Positions 1 through 7,296 of a stretch of 10,006 nucleotides of DNA are shown piece by piece. Position 1 is the first letter of the stretch, and each line of letters opens with the position of its first letter. The notes beneath the pieces are model-generated. The model saw nothing but the letters and a program-made list of their open reading frames with translations, made no database searches and was not told the DNA's origin. The position numbers and the translations under genes are program-made. The stretch is from positions 1 to 10,006 of the forward strand of contig CAKSIR010000089.1 of the NCBI GenBank assembly GCA_934462775.1. Reading direction: 5' to 3'. The stretch comes from an uncultured Ruminiclostridium sp. GTDB lineage: Bacteria; Bacillota; Clostridia; Oscillospirales; Ruminococcaceae.

Positions 1-1233
1 GATACCGCCCTGTGAAGAAGGAGTGTTGATAAGGATACGGCAAGTCTTCATTCTTTCGCCGAATTCAGCAATCTTAGCCTTTTCTGTTGCAGCGTTCAGG
101 TAGATAGAAGATGTATGACCGTAACCACCGTCAGCAACCAGCTGTTCAGCCTTGGATACAGCGTCCTCAAAGTCCTTAGCCTTGTACATTGCAAGTACCG
201 GAGAAAGCTTTTCGTGAGCGAATTCTTCGCTGATGTCAACGCTTTCAACCTCGCCGATAAGAACCTTTGTTTCTTCAGGAATTGTTACGCCTGCAAGAGC
301 GGCGATTGTAACAGGCTTCTGACCAACGATCTTAGCGTTAAGAGCGCCGTTGATAAGGATTGTCTTACGAACCTTGTCAATTTCATCCTTCTTAAGAATG
401 TAGCAGCCTCTGTCAAGGAATTCCTTCTTAGCCTGAGCGTAAACGTCCTGGTGGATAATAACGGACTGCTCGGACGCGCAAATCATACCGTTATCGAAAG
501 TCTTAGAATGGATAATGGAGTTAACTGCAACTGTAACGTCTGCTGTGTTGTCGATGATAGCTGGTGTGTTACCGGCGCCAACACCGAGAGCAGGCTTACC
601 GGAAGAATAAGCAGCGCGAACCATGCCTGGACCGCCTGTTGCGAGAATGATGTCTGCTTCCTTCATTACTGTGTTTGTGAGTTCAAGGCTTGGAACGTCA
701 ATCCAACCGATGATTCCCTCAGGGGCGCCTGCCTTAACAGCAGCGTCCAGAACAACCTTGGCAGCAGCGATTGTGCAGCCCTTAGCGCGCGGGTGAGGGC
801 TGATGATGATGCCGTTTCTTGTCTTTAAGCAGATAAGTGTTTTGAAGATAGCTGTTGATGTTGGGTTTGTTGTAGGGATAACTGCTGCAACAACGCCGAT
901 TGGTTCAGCAATCTTCTGAATGCCGTATGCCTTATCTTCTTCGATAACGCCTACTGTCTTTGTATTCTTGTAAGCATTGTAGATGTATTCAGCTGCGTAG
1001 TGGTTCTTGATAACCTTATCCTCAACTACGCCCATGCCTGTTTCTTCAACAGCCATCTTGGCAAGCGGAATTCTCATCTGGTTAGCTGCTGTTGCTGCTG
1101 CTAAAAAGATAGCGTCAACCTGTTCCTGTGTGTAGGTTGCAAACTTCTTCTGAGCTTCACGAACCTGAGCAATCTTTGCTTCCAAAGCTTCAACGCTGTC
1201 AACAATCTGTGTTGCTTTTTCTTCTTTTTTCAT
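1..1233 (-). CDS. adhE: Bifunctional acetaldehyde-CoA/alcohol dehydrogenase AdhE, N-terminal part (runs off left edge)
   Basis: AdhE reduces acetyl-CoA to acetaldehyde and then ethanol with NADH, regenerating NAD+ during fermentation; in the family it forms cytoplasmic filaments (spirosomes). The minus frame is open for 411 codons from an ATG at 1233 to the window edge and covers most of the N-terminal aldehyde dehydrogenase domain. Visible landmarks are PTTNPTSTAIFK in the cofactor-binding half, SPHPRAKGC, the catalytic segment DNGMICASEQ with the thiol nucleophile at Cys252, and the late INTPSSQGGI motif. The iron-dependent alcohol dehydrogenase domain of about 430 residues would lie outside the window, so I cannot exclude a stand-alone aldehyde dehydrogenase, but the motifs are AdhE-like. 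GGAG lies 9 nt before the chosen ATG; another in-frame ATG at 1248 has no comparable ribosome binding site. Two Rex-type operators lie upstream. Confidence 0.95.
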   Translation of the reverse strand, partial: MKKEEKATQIVDSVEALEAKIAQVREAQKKFATYTQEQVDAIFLAAATAANQMRIPLAKMAVEETGMGVVEDKVIKNHYAAEYIYNAYKNTKTVGVIEEDKAYGIQKIAEPIGVVAAVIPTTNPTSTAIFKTLICLKTRNGIIISPHPRAKGCTIAAAKVVLDAAVKAGAPEGIIGWIDVPSLELTNTVMKEADIILATGGPGMVRAAYSSGKPALGVGAGNTPAIIDNTADVTVAVNSIIHSKTFDNGMICASEQSVIIHQDVYAQAKKEFLDRGCYILKKDEIDKVRKTILINGALNAKIVGQKPVTIAALAGVTIPEETKVLIGEVESVDISEEFAHEKLSPVLAMYKAKDFEDAVSKAEQLVADGGYGHTSSIYLNAATEKAKIAEFGERMKTCRILINTPSSQGGI

Positions 1234-1304
1234 ACTGCGTTTCTCCATTCTGAAAGTGTTTGTGGTTAATCTAGTTTAGTTACATTTTCGGGTGTAACTG
1301 CAAA

Positions 1305-1322
1305 GTGTTAATTTTTTAACAA
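1305..1322. promoter_or_regulatory. Rex-type operator, proximal site
   Basis: GTGTTAATTTTTTAACAA matches the Gram-positive Rex consensus TTGTTAA-N4-TTAACAA at 13 of 14 defined positions; only the first base differs. Rex is the NADH/NAD+-sensing repressor and adhE is a classic target in clostridia. The site lies downstream of the predicted start point, where a bound repressor could block elongation or cooperate with the second site. Confidence 0.85.
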
Positions 1323-1345
1323 TCGTTTGCGTGTCATCTGACCCT

Positions 1346-1363
1346 TTGTTAAAATTTTAACAC
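1346..1363. promoter_or_regulatory. Rex-type operator, distal site over the adhE -10 element
   Basis: TTGTTAAAATTTTAACAC matches TTGTTAA-N4-TTAACAA at 13 of 14 defined positions; only the last base differs. The site covers the predicted adhE -10 element (1354-1359), so occupancy should exclude RNA polymerase. Its centre lies 41 bp from the centre of the proximal site, close to four helical turns, so both dimers would face the same side of the DNA. Confidence 0.88.
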
Positions 1364-1382
1364 ATAATGCCTTAAAAGTAAA
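1354..1382 (-). promoter_or_regulatory. Predicted adhE promoter (sigma-A type, extended -10)
   Basis: On the minus strand TTTACT (1382-1377) is followed after 17 nt by TAAAAT (1359-1354). The -10 is preceded by TGT, an extended -10 signature. Transcription would begin near 1347, giving a leader of about 114 nt before the adhE ATG. The overlap with a Rex operator supports this assignment. Confidence 0.6.
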
Positions 1383-1546
1383 ATATAAAATTTTTATGAC
1401 CGATATATCGATATAAATATAGTGAAATGCACAATTTGGAATAGCGAATATCGACATTGTTTGATATATTATTTCTTTATTCAATTTCAACTGCAACAAA
1501 TATGATTTGCTTGTATATGTTGCACAATGAAACGTTGCTGCTCTAT

Positions 1547-1584
1547 AAAATTCGTCCCTATGGTAAGTTATATTGCCATAGGGA
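1547..1584 (-). terminator. Probable terminator of the LysR-type gene
   Basis: TCCCTATGG (1555-1563) pairs perfectly with CCATAGGGA (1576-1584) around a 12-nt loop. It begins 13 nt past the LysR stop codon. In the minus direction the stem is followed by CGAATTTTAT, a short and imperfect U-run, so termination may be only partial and some read-through towards adhE is possible. Confidence 0.6.
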
Positions 1585-1597
1585 ATAGGTCTGCATT

Positions 1598-2524
1598 TTA
1601 GTCCTCTTTGACTTTTGCGATTATTTCCTTAAGAATTTCCAGAAACTTTTTGTCTAAGTCGGAAAGCTTATATTCCTTTGGATAGATAAGCATATCTATA
1701 TATCTGCCGATATTCCCTTCGATTTTTTTCTGGACAAGTCCGTTTGTTTCCAGCATTTTATTTGAAATAGGCGAAACCCACATATAGGTGTTGGGGCAGT
1801 TCCTCAGCAGGTCGAACTGACTGCCGCGCTCAAAAACGTAAATACGCTTTTTGTATCGCTCACCCTGATTTTCACGCTGCTTAGACTGAGGAATGAACGG
1901 CACCGTAATGTCGCCGTGGTACAGCTCGATTGAGTCCTCGAAGTCCTTTTCGCGCACTACGTCCTTGTCGGCAAGCTTGTGACGCTTTGAGAAAATGCAT
2001 TTGTATTCAAAGTTCAGCAGGGTTTCGTATTTCATATTCTTATCGTCAAGCAGGGAACAGAAGTAGTTTTCGTGCTCCTCCTGACATCTGATTATACCTA
2101 AGTTAAAATCACCGTCGATAATGTGGTCGATAGCGGTCATTGAATTGGTTTCGCTGAATGTGAAATCAATCTCCTTGCTTGTGTCGCAGGCATTGACAAA
2201 CTGCGTGAAGGCGTCTGCAATATAGCTGGCTCTCGGCACGGAAATGCTGAAGGAAAGCTTATTTGTGTTATCGGCACAGTACATCTGCTCGATAGTTTCC
2301 ATCTGTGAAAGAATGTTCCGGGCGTACTCAAGAAACTCCGCGCCTTTTTTTGTTGTGGTAATCCCTTTTGAGGTGCGCTTGAAAATCTGGAAACCAAGTG
2401 TGTTTTCCAGTTCCTTGACAGCCTTGCTGAGATTAGGCTGGCTCATGTACAGATTGTCCGCCGCACGGCTGATTGAGCCTGTTTTGTCAACTTCTACCGC
2501 ATATTTCAGGTGGGTGATATTCAT
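1598..2524 (-). CDS. LysR-type transcriptional regulator
   Basis: A 308-residue protein of normal length for the LysR family, cytoplasmic DNA-binding regulators that usually act as tetramers responding to a small effector. The N-terminal winged helix-turn-helix spans about residues 1-60, with SISRAADNLYMSQPNLSKAV as the recognition helix region and LENTLGFQIFKRTSKGITTTKKG as the wing; a linker helix follows (about 61-88). Residues from about 90 to 300 form the effector-binding domain, which gives no clear ligand clue. The ATG at 2524 is preceded by AAAGGA at 9 nt spacing. It has its own promoter and a terminator, and sits between groEL and adhE in the same orientation. Control of adhE is possible from position alone, but LysR genes more often act on divergent neighbours and none is present here. 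Confidence 0.9.
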   Translation of the reverse strand: MNITHLKYAVEVDKTGSISRAADNLYMSQPNLSKAVKELENTLGFQIFKRTSKGITTTKKGAEFLEYARNILSQMETIEQMYCADNTNKLSFSISVPRASYIADAFTQFVNACDTSKEIDFTFSETNSMTAIDHIIDGDFNLGIIRCQEEHENYFCSLLDDKNMKYETLLNFEYKCIFSKRHKLADKDVVREKDFEDSIELYHGDITVPFIPQSKQRENQGERYKKRIYVFERGSQFDLLRNCPNTYMWVSPISNKMLETNGLVQKKIEGNIGRYIDMLIYPKEYKLSDLDKKFLEILKEIIAKVKED

Positions 2525-2568
2525 TTATATCGTTCCTTTCTGAACAGCGTGCAGATATAACCAACACG

Positions 2569-2586
2569 TTGTTAAGGTATTCATAA
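2569..2586. promoter_or_regulatory. Weak Rex-like site at the LysR gene start point
   Basis: TTGTTAAGGTATTCATAA has one perfect Rex half-site (TTGTTAA) and a degenerate second half (TTCATAA), 12 of 14 defined positions. It overlaps the predicted LysR transcription start near 2585. With two full sites at adhE it may be a weak operator, but such matches arise by chance in AT-rich DNA. Confidence 0.35.
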
Positions 2587-2591
2587 TTATT

Positions 2592-2620
2592 ATAATAACA
2601 CAAACTAATTCTTATTGCAA
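2592..2620 (-). promoter_or_regulatory. Predicted promoter of the LysR-type gene
   Basis: On the minus strand TTGCAA (2620-2615), a 17-nt spacer, then TATTAT (2597-2592) preceded by TGT as an extended -10. The start point would be near 2585, about 60 nt before the ATG at 2524. The element lies downstream of the groESL terminator, so the regulator appears to be transcribed independently. Confidence 0.55.
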
Positions 2621-2702
2621 TATGGAATGACGTTATATATAAAAAGTTATATATTTTCAACAAAAAACGACATATCTATTTGAGCAAAAATCGATGAAAT
2701 AA

Positions 2703-2739
2703 TAAACAAAAAGGCGGACCGATTGCTCGATCCGCCTTT
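2703..2739 (-). terminator. Rho-independent terminator of groESL
   Basis: AAAGGCGGA and TCCGCCTTT (2710-2718 and 2731-2739) form a perfect 9-bp GC-rich stem around a 12-nt loop that can itself pair CGA with TCG. In the minus direction the stem is followed by TTTTTGTTTA. It starts 21 nt after the groEL stop codon and is the strongest terminator in the left half. Confidence 0.92.
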
Positions 2740-2760
2740 ATTAAGCGTATTGCGGTTAAA

Positions 2761-4413
<1,653 letters not shown>

Positions 4414-4431
4414 TTATATATTTAATAGTAA

Positions 4432-4782
<351 letters not shown>

Positions 4783-4791
4783 CTAATCTAT

Positions 4792-4819
4792 ATTGTAATC
4801 ATTTCTTGGAAAAAATCAA
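4792..4819 (-). promoter_or_regulatory. Predicted groESL promoter (sigma-A type)
   Basis: On the minus strand TTGATT (4819-4814), a 16-nt spacer and TACAAT (4797-4792). The start point would fall near 4785, placing CIRCE at about +8 to +34, its usual position over the early transcript. Confidence 0.6.
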
Positions 4820-4923
4820 GTGTTTTATGGGAATTTTATAAATTTTGTTAAATATACCTAAAAAGTATCAACACACGCTTGTTAAATTATACACTATTGT
4901 ATTTTTAAGTGGAAATATTTAAC

Positions 4924-4952
4924 TTGCATTTTATCATGACGTGTACTATACT
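4924..4952 (+). promoter_or_regulatory. Candidate promoter of the response-regulator gene
   Basis: TTGCAT (4924-4929), a 17-nt spacer, then TATACT (4947-4952). The -10 is good and the -35 poor (3 of 6), as expected for a promoter needing an activator. A start near 4959 gives a leader of about 70 nt that contains the 0A-type box. Confidence 0.4.
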
Positions 4953-4980
4953 AAGTTTAGTGAAACATTTGGCATATCGA

Positions 4981-4995
4981 TTTTTGTCGAAAAAA
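4981..4995. promoter_or_regulatory. Perfect 0A-type box (Spo0A binding motif)
   Basis: TTTTTGTCGAAAAAA contains the 7-bp core TGTCGAA at 4985-4991 with the T-rich and A-rich flanks typical of Spo0A sites in Bacillus and Clostridium. It lies between the candidate promoter and the GTG start, a position suited to repression. Whether this organism has Spo0A cannot be seen here. Confidence 0.45.
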
Positions 4996-5028
4996 GACGT
5001 ATAGTGTCGTTTAAGGGAGGCGTGGGCT

Positions 5029-5718
5029 GTGCAGAAAAATTTGTTGATTATTGATAATGACAGGAAAAGCAACGAGCGTATCAGCCTGTTCCTTGAGCCG
5101 GACGGATTTAAGGTAAGCGTTGCCGAAAGCGGGGAGGAGGCTCTTGAAAAATGGCGCTGGTATAAGGCTGACATCGTTCTGCTTGACGTATCTCTGCCCG
5201 GAATGGACGGTTGGGAGTTTTGCAGAAGAATCAGAAAAATATCCGCCGTACCTATTATTATAATATCCGCAAAAAGCGGCACCTTTGAAAAAGTGCTAGG
5301 CTTTGAAATGGGCGCAGACGACTATGTAACAAAGCCTTACGACATAATGGAAATCAAGGCTCGCGTAAAGGCGCTGCTCAGACGTATTGAGGGAAAGAAC
5401 GACCCGTGCGGAAAGGAAATCAGCTATGACGGGCTTACCGTCAGCCTCGCTCACTATGAAATAATTATAAACGGAGTAACCTACAAAGCGCCGCCCCGTG
5501 AAATAGAGCTTCTCTATGAGCTTGCTTCAAATCCTAACAGGGTCTACACCAGGGACGAGCTGCTGGACATTCTGTGGGGAGTGGATTATTTCGGCGACGG
5601 CAGAACGGTCGACGTACACATTAAAAGGTTAAGGAAAAAGATTAACGGAGCGTCTGACAAATGGCGTCTGACAACGGTTTGGGGCGTTGGATATAAATTT
5701 GAAGTTAAAAACGATTAA
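5029..5718 (+). CDS. Orphan OmpR/PhoB-family response regulator
   Basis: A 229-residue two-domain cytoplasmic regulator. The receiver domain (about 1-120) shows the acidic pocket near Asp9, the phospho-acceptor Asp53 in LLDVSLPGMDGWE, the switch residue Ser80 in IIISAK, and Lys102 in DDYVTKPYD. The second acidic position is Asn10 (IIDND) rather than the usual Asp, which may alter Mg2+ binding. The C-terminal winged helix (about 125-227) includes PPREIELLYELASNPNRVYTRDELLD, RTVDVHIKRLRKKI and the closing WGVGYKFE. The GTG start is supported by GGGAGG 8 nt upstream. No histidine kinase lies beside it and a terminator follows directly, so it is a single-gene unit. Its targets are unknown; the VWA lipoprotein downstream is a candidate only by proximity. 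Confidence 0.93.
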   Translation: MQKNLLIIDNDRKSNERISLFLEPDGFKVSVAESGEEALEKWRWYKADIVLLDVSLPGMDGWEFCRRIRKISAVPIIIISAKSGTFEKVLGFEMGADDYVTKPYDIMEIKARVKALLRRIEGKNDPCGKEISYDGLTVSLAHYEIIINGVTYKAPPREIELLYELASNPNRVYTRDELLDILWGVDYFGDGRTVDVHIKRLRKKINGASDKWRLTTVWGVGYKFEVKND

Positions 5719-5750
5719 AATAATTCGGCGAAAGTCGGATTATTTTTTTT
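5719..5750 (+). terminator. Rho-independent terminator with GAAA tetraloop
   Basis: AATAATTCGGC (5719-5729) pairs with GTCGGATTATT (5734-5744) through 11 pairs including two G-U wobbles, capped by GAAA and followed by a T-run to 5750. It starts immediately after the response-regulator TAA and separates that gene from the VWA lipoprotein. Confidence 0.9.
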
Positions 5751-5779
5751 AAAATGAAACCTTTTCCGCTTTTTGAGGG

Positions 5780-5788
5780 TGTTATTAT
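5780..5788 (+). promoter_or_regulatory. Candidate extended -10 promoter for the VWA lipoprotein
   Basis: TGTTATTAT (5780-5788) is an extended -10 element (TGn plus TATTAT). No convincing -35 is seen 17 nt upstream, so transcription may rely on the extended element or on an activator. A start near 5795 leaves about 30 nt before the ATG at 5826. Confidence 0.4.
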
Positions 5789-5825
5789 TGAGTGAAACAA
5801 AATAAACCTGAAGAAAGGATTTATT

Positions 5826-7259
5826 ATGAAAAAGTTAATCGCTATAACAACAATGCTTGCCATGATACTGGCATTTACCGGCTGCGGTTCATCAAATGCT
5901 GCCGATGAACCAGTTTCCGGAGGAGAAATATCCATCTTTGCGGAAAGCGCCGAAAAAACAGGCGGCAGCTACGGAACGGAGGCCGGCAGTTACAGCACAA
6001 CAGCGGCTGCAAAGGCAGACACAATCGGAGGCGAATATGATTCCCGCATAGAGGGAGCAAGCGGCGATACTGCTGCCGGCGGCGCGTTTGAAGATGGCTC
6101 AGCCGCAATTGACGGCTTTGGCGATGCAATTGAAGGAGCGGTGTCCGCTGACGCTGATGTGGGAGCTGATATGTGCTACGGCGATGATATTGTCATAGAC
6201 GGTGATTTTTTAATTGATGACGATATTTCCGTTATCGACCCCGAATGTGAATTGCCGCCGTATGTACAGCCTCAGTCAGGACTGCTTACAGGCGGCGAAT
6301 GGTGCGACAACGACAACTGGAGCTTCTGGAACAATCTCTATCAGAATCAATCCGACTGGAACAGCTACAAAGCGGCATGGAACATCACAAAAATCAACCG
6401 CATTGAAGTGAAAGTTGTAACAGACAATGACGTGCCTCTTGAAAACGCGGTCGTTAGGTTCAACGGCTGGACGGCAAGGACTGATAACAAGGGCAGAGCT
6501 TATGTTTTCTATGAATACGGCACAGACGCTGCCGCACTTGACATTACAGCGGCTTACGGCGGAGAAACCAAGCAGGTAAAGGCTGATTCCGACAACATAA
6601 CCATCGGCTTTTCGGGCGCTGCCAGGAACGAAAAGAGCCTTGACCTGATGTTTGTGGTTGACACCACAGGCTCTATGAGCGACGAGCTGAGCTATCTGCA
6701 AAAGGAGCTTGAAAACGTGGTAAGAACGGTTGAGCAGTCCAATGCAAACCTGCCTACAAGAGTTTCCGTCAACTTTTACAGAGATGAAGGGGACGAATAT
6801 GTCGTAAGACCTTTCGATTTTACATCTGACCTTTCAAAAGCGGTAAACGACATAGGTGCTCAGTGGTCTGACGGCGGCGGAGATTATGAGGAAGCGGTTG
6901 AGCAGGCGTTGGACAACGCAATAAATCAGCACGATTGGGCTGAAAACAGCACCAAGATTATGTTTATGGTACTGGACGCGCCGCCTCACAACACTGCCGA
7001 AATAGCGGCAAAGATGAACACCCTGACTCAGCAGGCTGCCGAAAAGGGTATAAGAATCGTTCCCGTTGCGTCAAGCGGCGTTGACAAGAATACCGAATAT
7101 TTACTGCGCTGCCTTTCAATTTACACAGGCGGAACATACACGTTTTTAACCGATGATTCCGGTATCGGCGAATCGCATTTAGAGCCCACCGTCGGCGATT
7201 ATACGGTTGAAAAGCTGAACGATATGCTTATCAGAATTATTAACAGCTATCTTGCATAA
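5826..7259 (+). CDS. Secreted lipoprotein with von Willebrand factor A domain
   Basis: A 477-residue lipoprotein of unknown function. The signal peptide MKKLIAITTMLAMILAFTG ends at a lipobox (FTGC) with Cys20 as the predicted acylated residue, anchoring it outside the membrane. Residues 21-150 are Ala/Gly/Asp/Glu-rich low complexity with Tyr-Gly patches, probably a flexible stalk. A Trp-rich segment at 155-186 (GGEWCDNDNWSFWNNL) precedes a predicted beta-sandwich at about 190-262, with VPLENAVVRFNGWTARTDNKGRA resembling carboxypeptidase regulatory-like domains. The C-terminal VWA domain (about 271-477) has MIDAS-like DTTGS at 279-283, GGGDYEEAVEQAL at 350-362 and LDAPPH from 383, resembling the VWA type of VwkA-like proteins. 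It probably binds protein or glycan ligands through a divalent metal. AAAGGA lies 6 nt before the ATG. It appears monocistronic, between two terminators. Confidence 0.88.
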   Translation: MKKLIAITTMLAMILAFTGCGSSNAADEPVSGGEISIFAESAEKTGGSYGTEAGSYSTTAAAKADTIGGEYDSRIEGASGDTAAGGAFEDGSAAIDGFGDAIEGAVSADADVGADMCYGDDIVIDGDFLIDDDISVIDPECELPPYVQPQSGLLTGGEWCDNDNWSFWNNLYQNQSDWNSYKAAWNITKINRIEVKVVTDNDVPLENAVVRFNGWTARTDNKGRAYVFYEYGTDAAALDITAAYGGETKQVKADSDNITIGFSGAARNEKSLDLMFVVDTTGSMSDELSYLQKELENVVRTVEQSNANLPTRVSVNFYRDEGDEYVVRPFDFTSDLSKAVNDIGAQWSDGGGDYEEAVEQALDNAINQHDWAENSTKIMFMVLDAPPHNTAEIAAKMNTLTQQAAEKGIRIVPVASSGVDKNTEYLLRCLSIYTGGTYTFLTDDSGIGESHLEPTVGDYTVEKLNDMLIRIINSYLA

Positions 7260-7263
7260 CAAA

Positions 7264-7293
7264 CAGTCCTCATGGAGCTTGCCATGAGGACTG
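7264..7293. terminator. Bidirectional terminator between convergent genes
   Basis: CAGTCCTCATGG (7264-7275) pairs perfectly with CCATGAGGACTG (7282-7293) around a 6-nt loop. It lies 5 nt after the VWA-gene stop and 3 nt after the stop of the opposing esterase gene. Flanking runs are ATTTTA on the plus side and TTTGTT on the minus side, short in both directions, but the 12-bp stem is strong. Confidence 0.85.
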
Positions 7294-7296
7294 ATT

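Larger units (their letters stand above)
1234..1597. other. Intergenic region: adhE control region and LysR terminator
   Basis: This 364-bp AT-rich gap lies between the LysR-type gene and adhE, both on the minus strand. It holds a hairpin terminator near 1547-1584, the adhE promoter at 1354-1382, two Rex-type operators, and a predicted adhE leader of about 114 nt. The stretch from about 1385 to 1545 is very AT-rich with a short palindrome CGATATATCG at 1401-1410; I see no gene there. A 63-codon open frame at 1308-1499 begins with TTG, overlaps the operators and has an AT-driven composition, so I treat it as spurious. Confidence 0.7.

Noticed and set aside
115..828. 237-codon plus-strand open frame opposite adhE
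   Set aside because: It lies antisense to a clearly conserved adhE frame, with Cys/Asn-rich composition and no ribosome binding site; a shadow frame.
1451..1460. Second 0A-like box upstream of adhE (TGTCGAT on the minus strand)
   Set aside because: One core mismatch, no flanking T/A tracts, and about 100 bp upstream of the predicted start; too weak to list as a site.
1308..1499. 63-codon minus-strand open frame in the adhE control region
   Set aside because: It starts with TTG, is rich in Ile/Lys/Phe as expected of AT-rich noncoding DNA, and overlaps the promoter and both Rex operators.
4845..4898. Further TTGTTAA words near 4845 and 4880 as possible Rex sites
   Set aside because: Their second half-sites match poorly (about 2 and 4 of 7), so they look like chance occurrences in AT-rich DNA.
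4905..5282. 125-codon minus-strand open frame upstream of and overlapping the response regulator
   Set aside because: It is antisense to the conserved receiver domain and has no recognisable motif or start signal.
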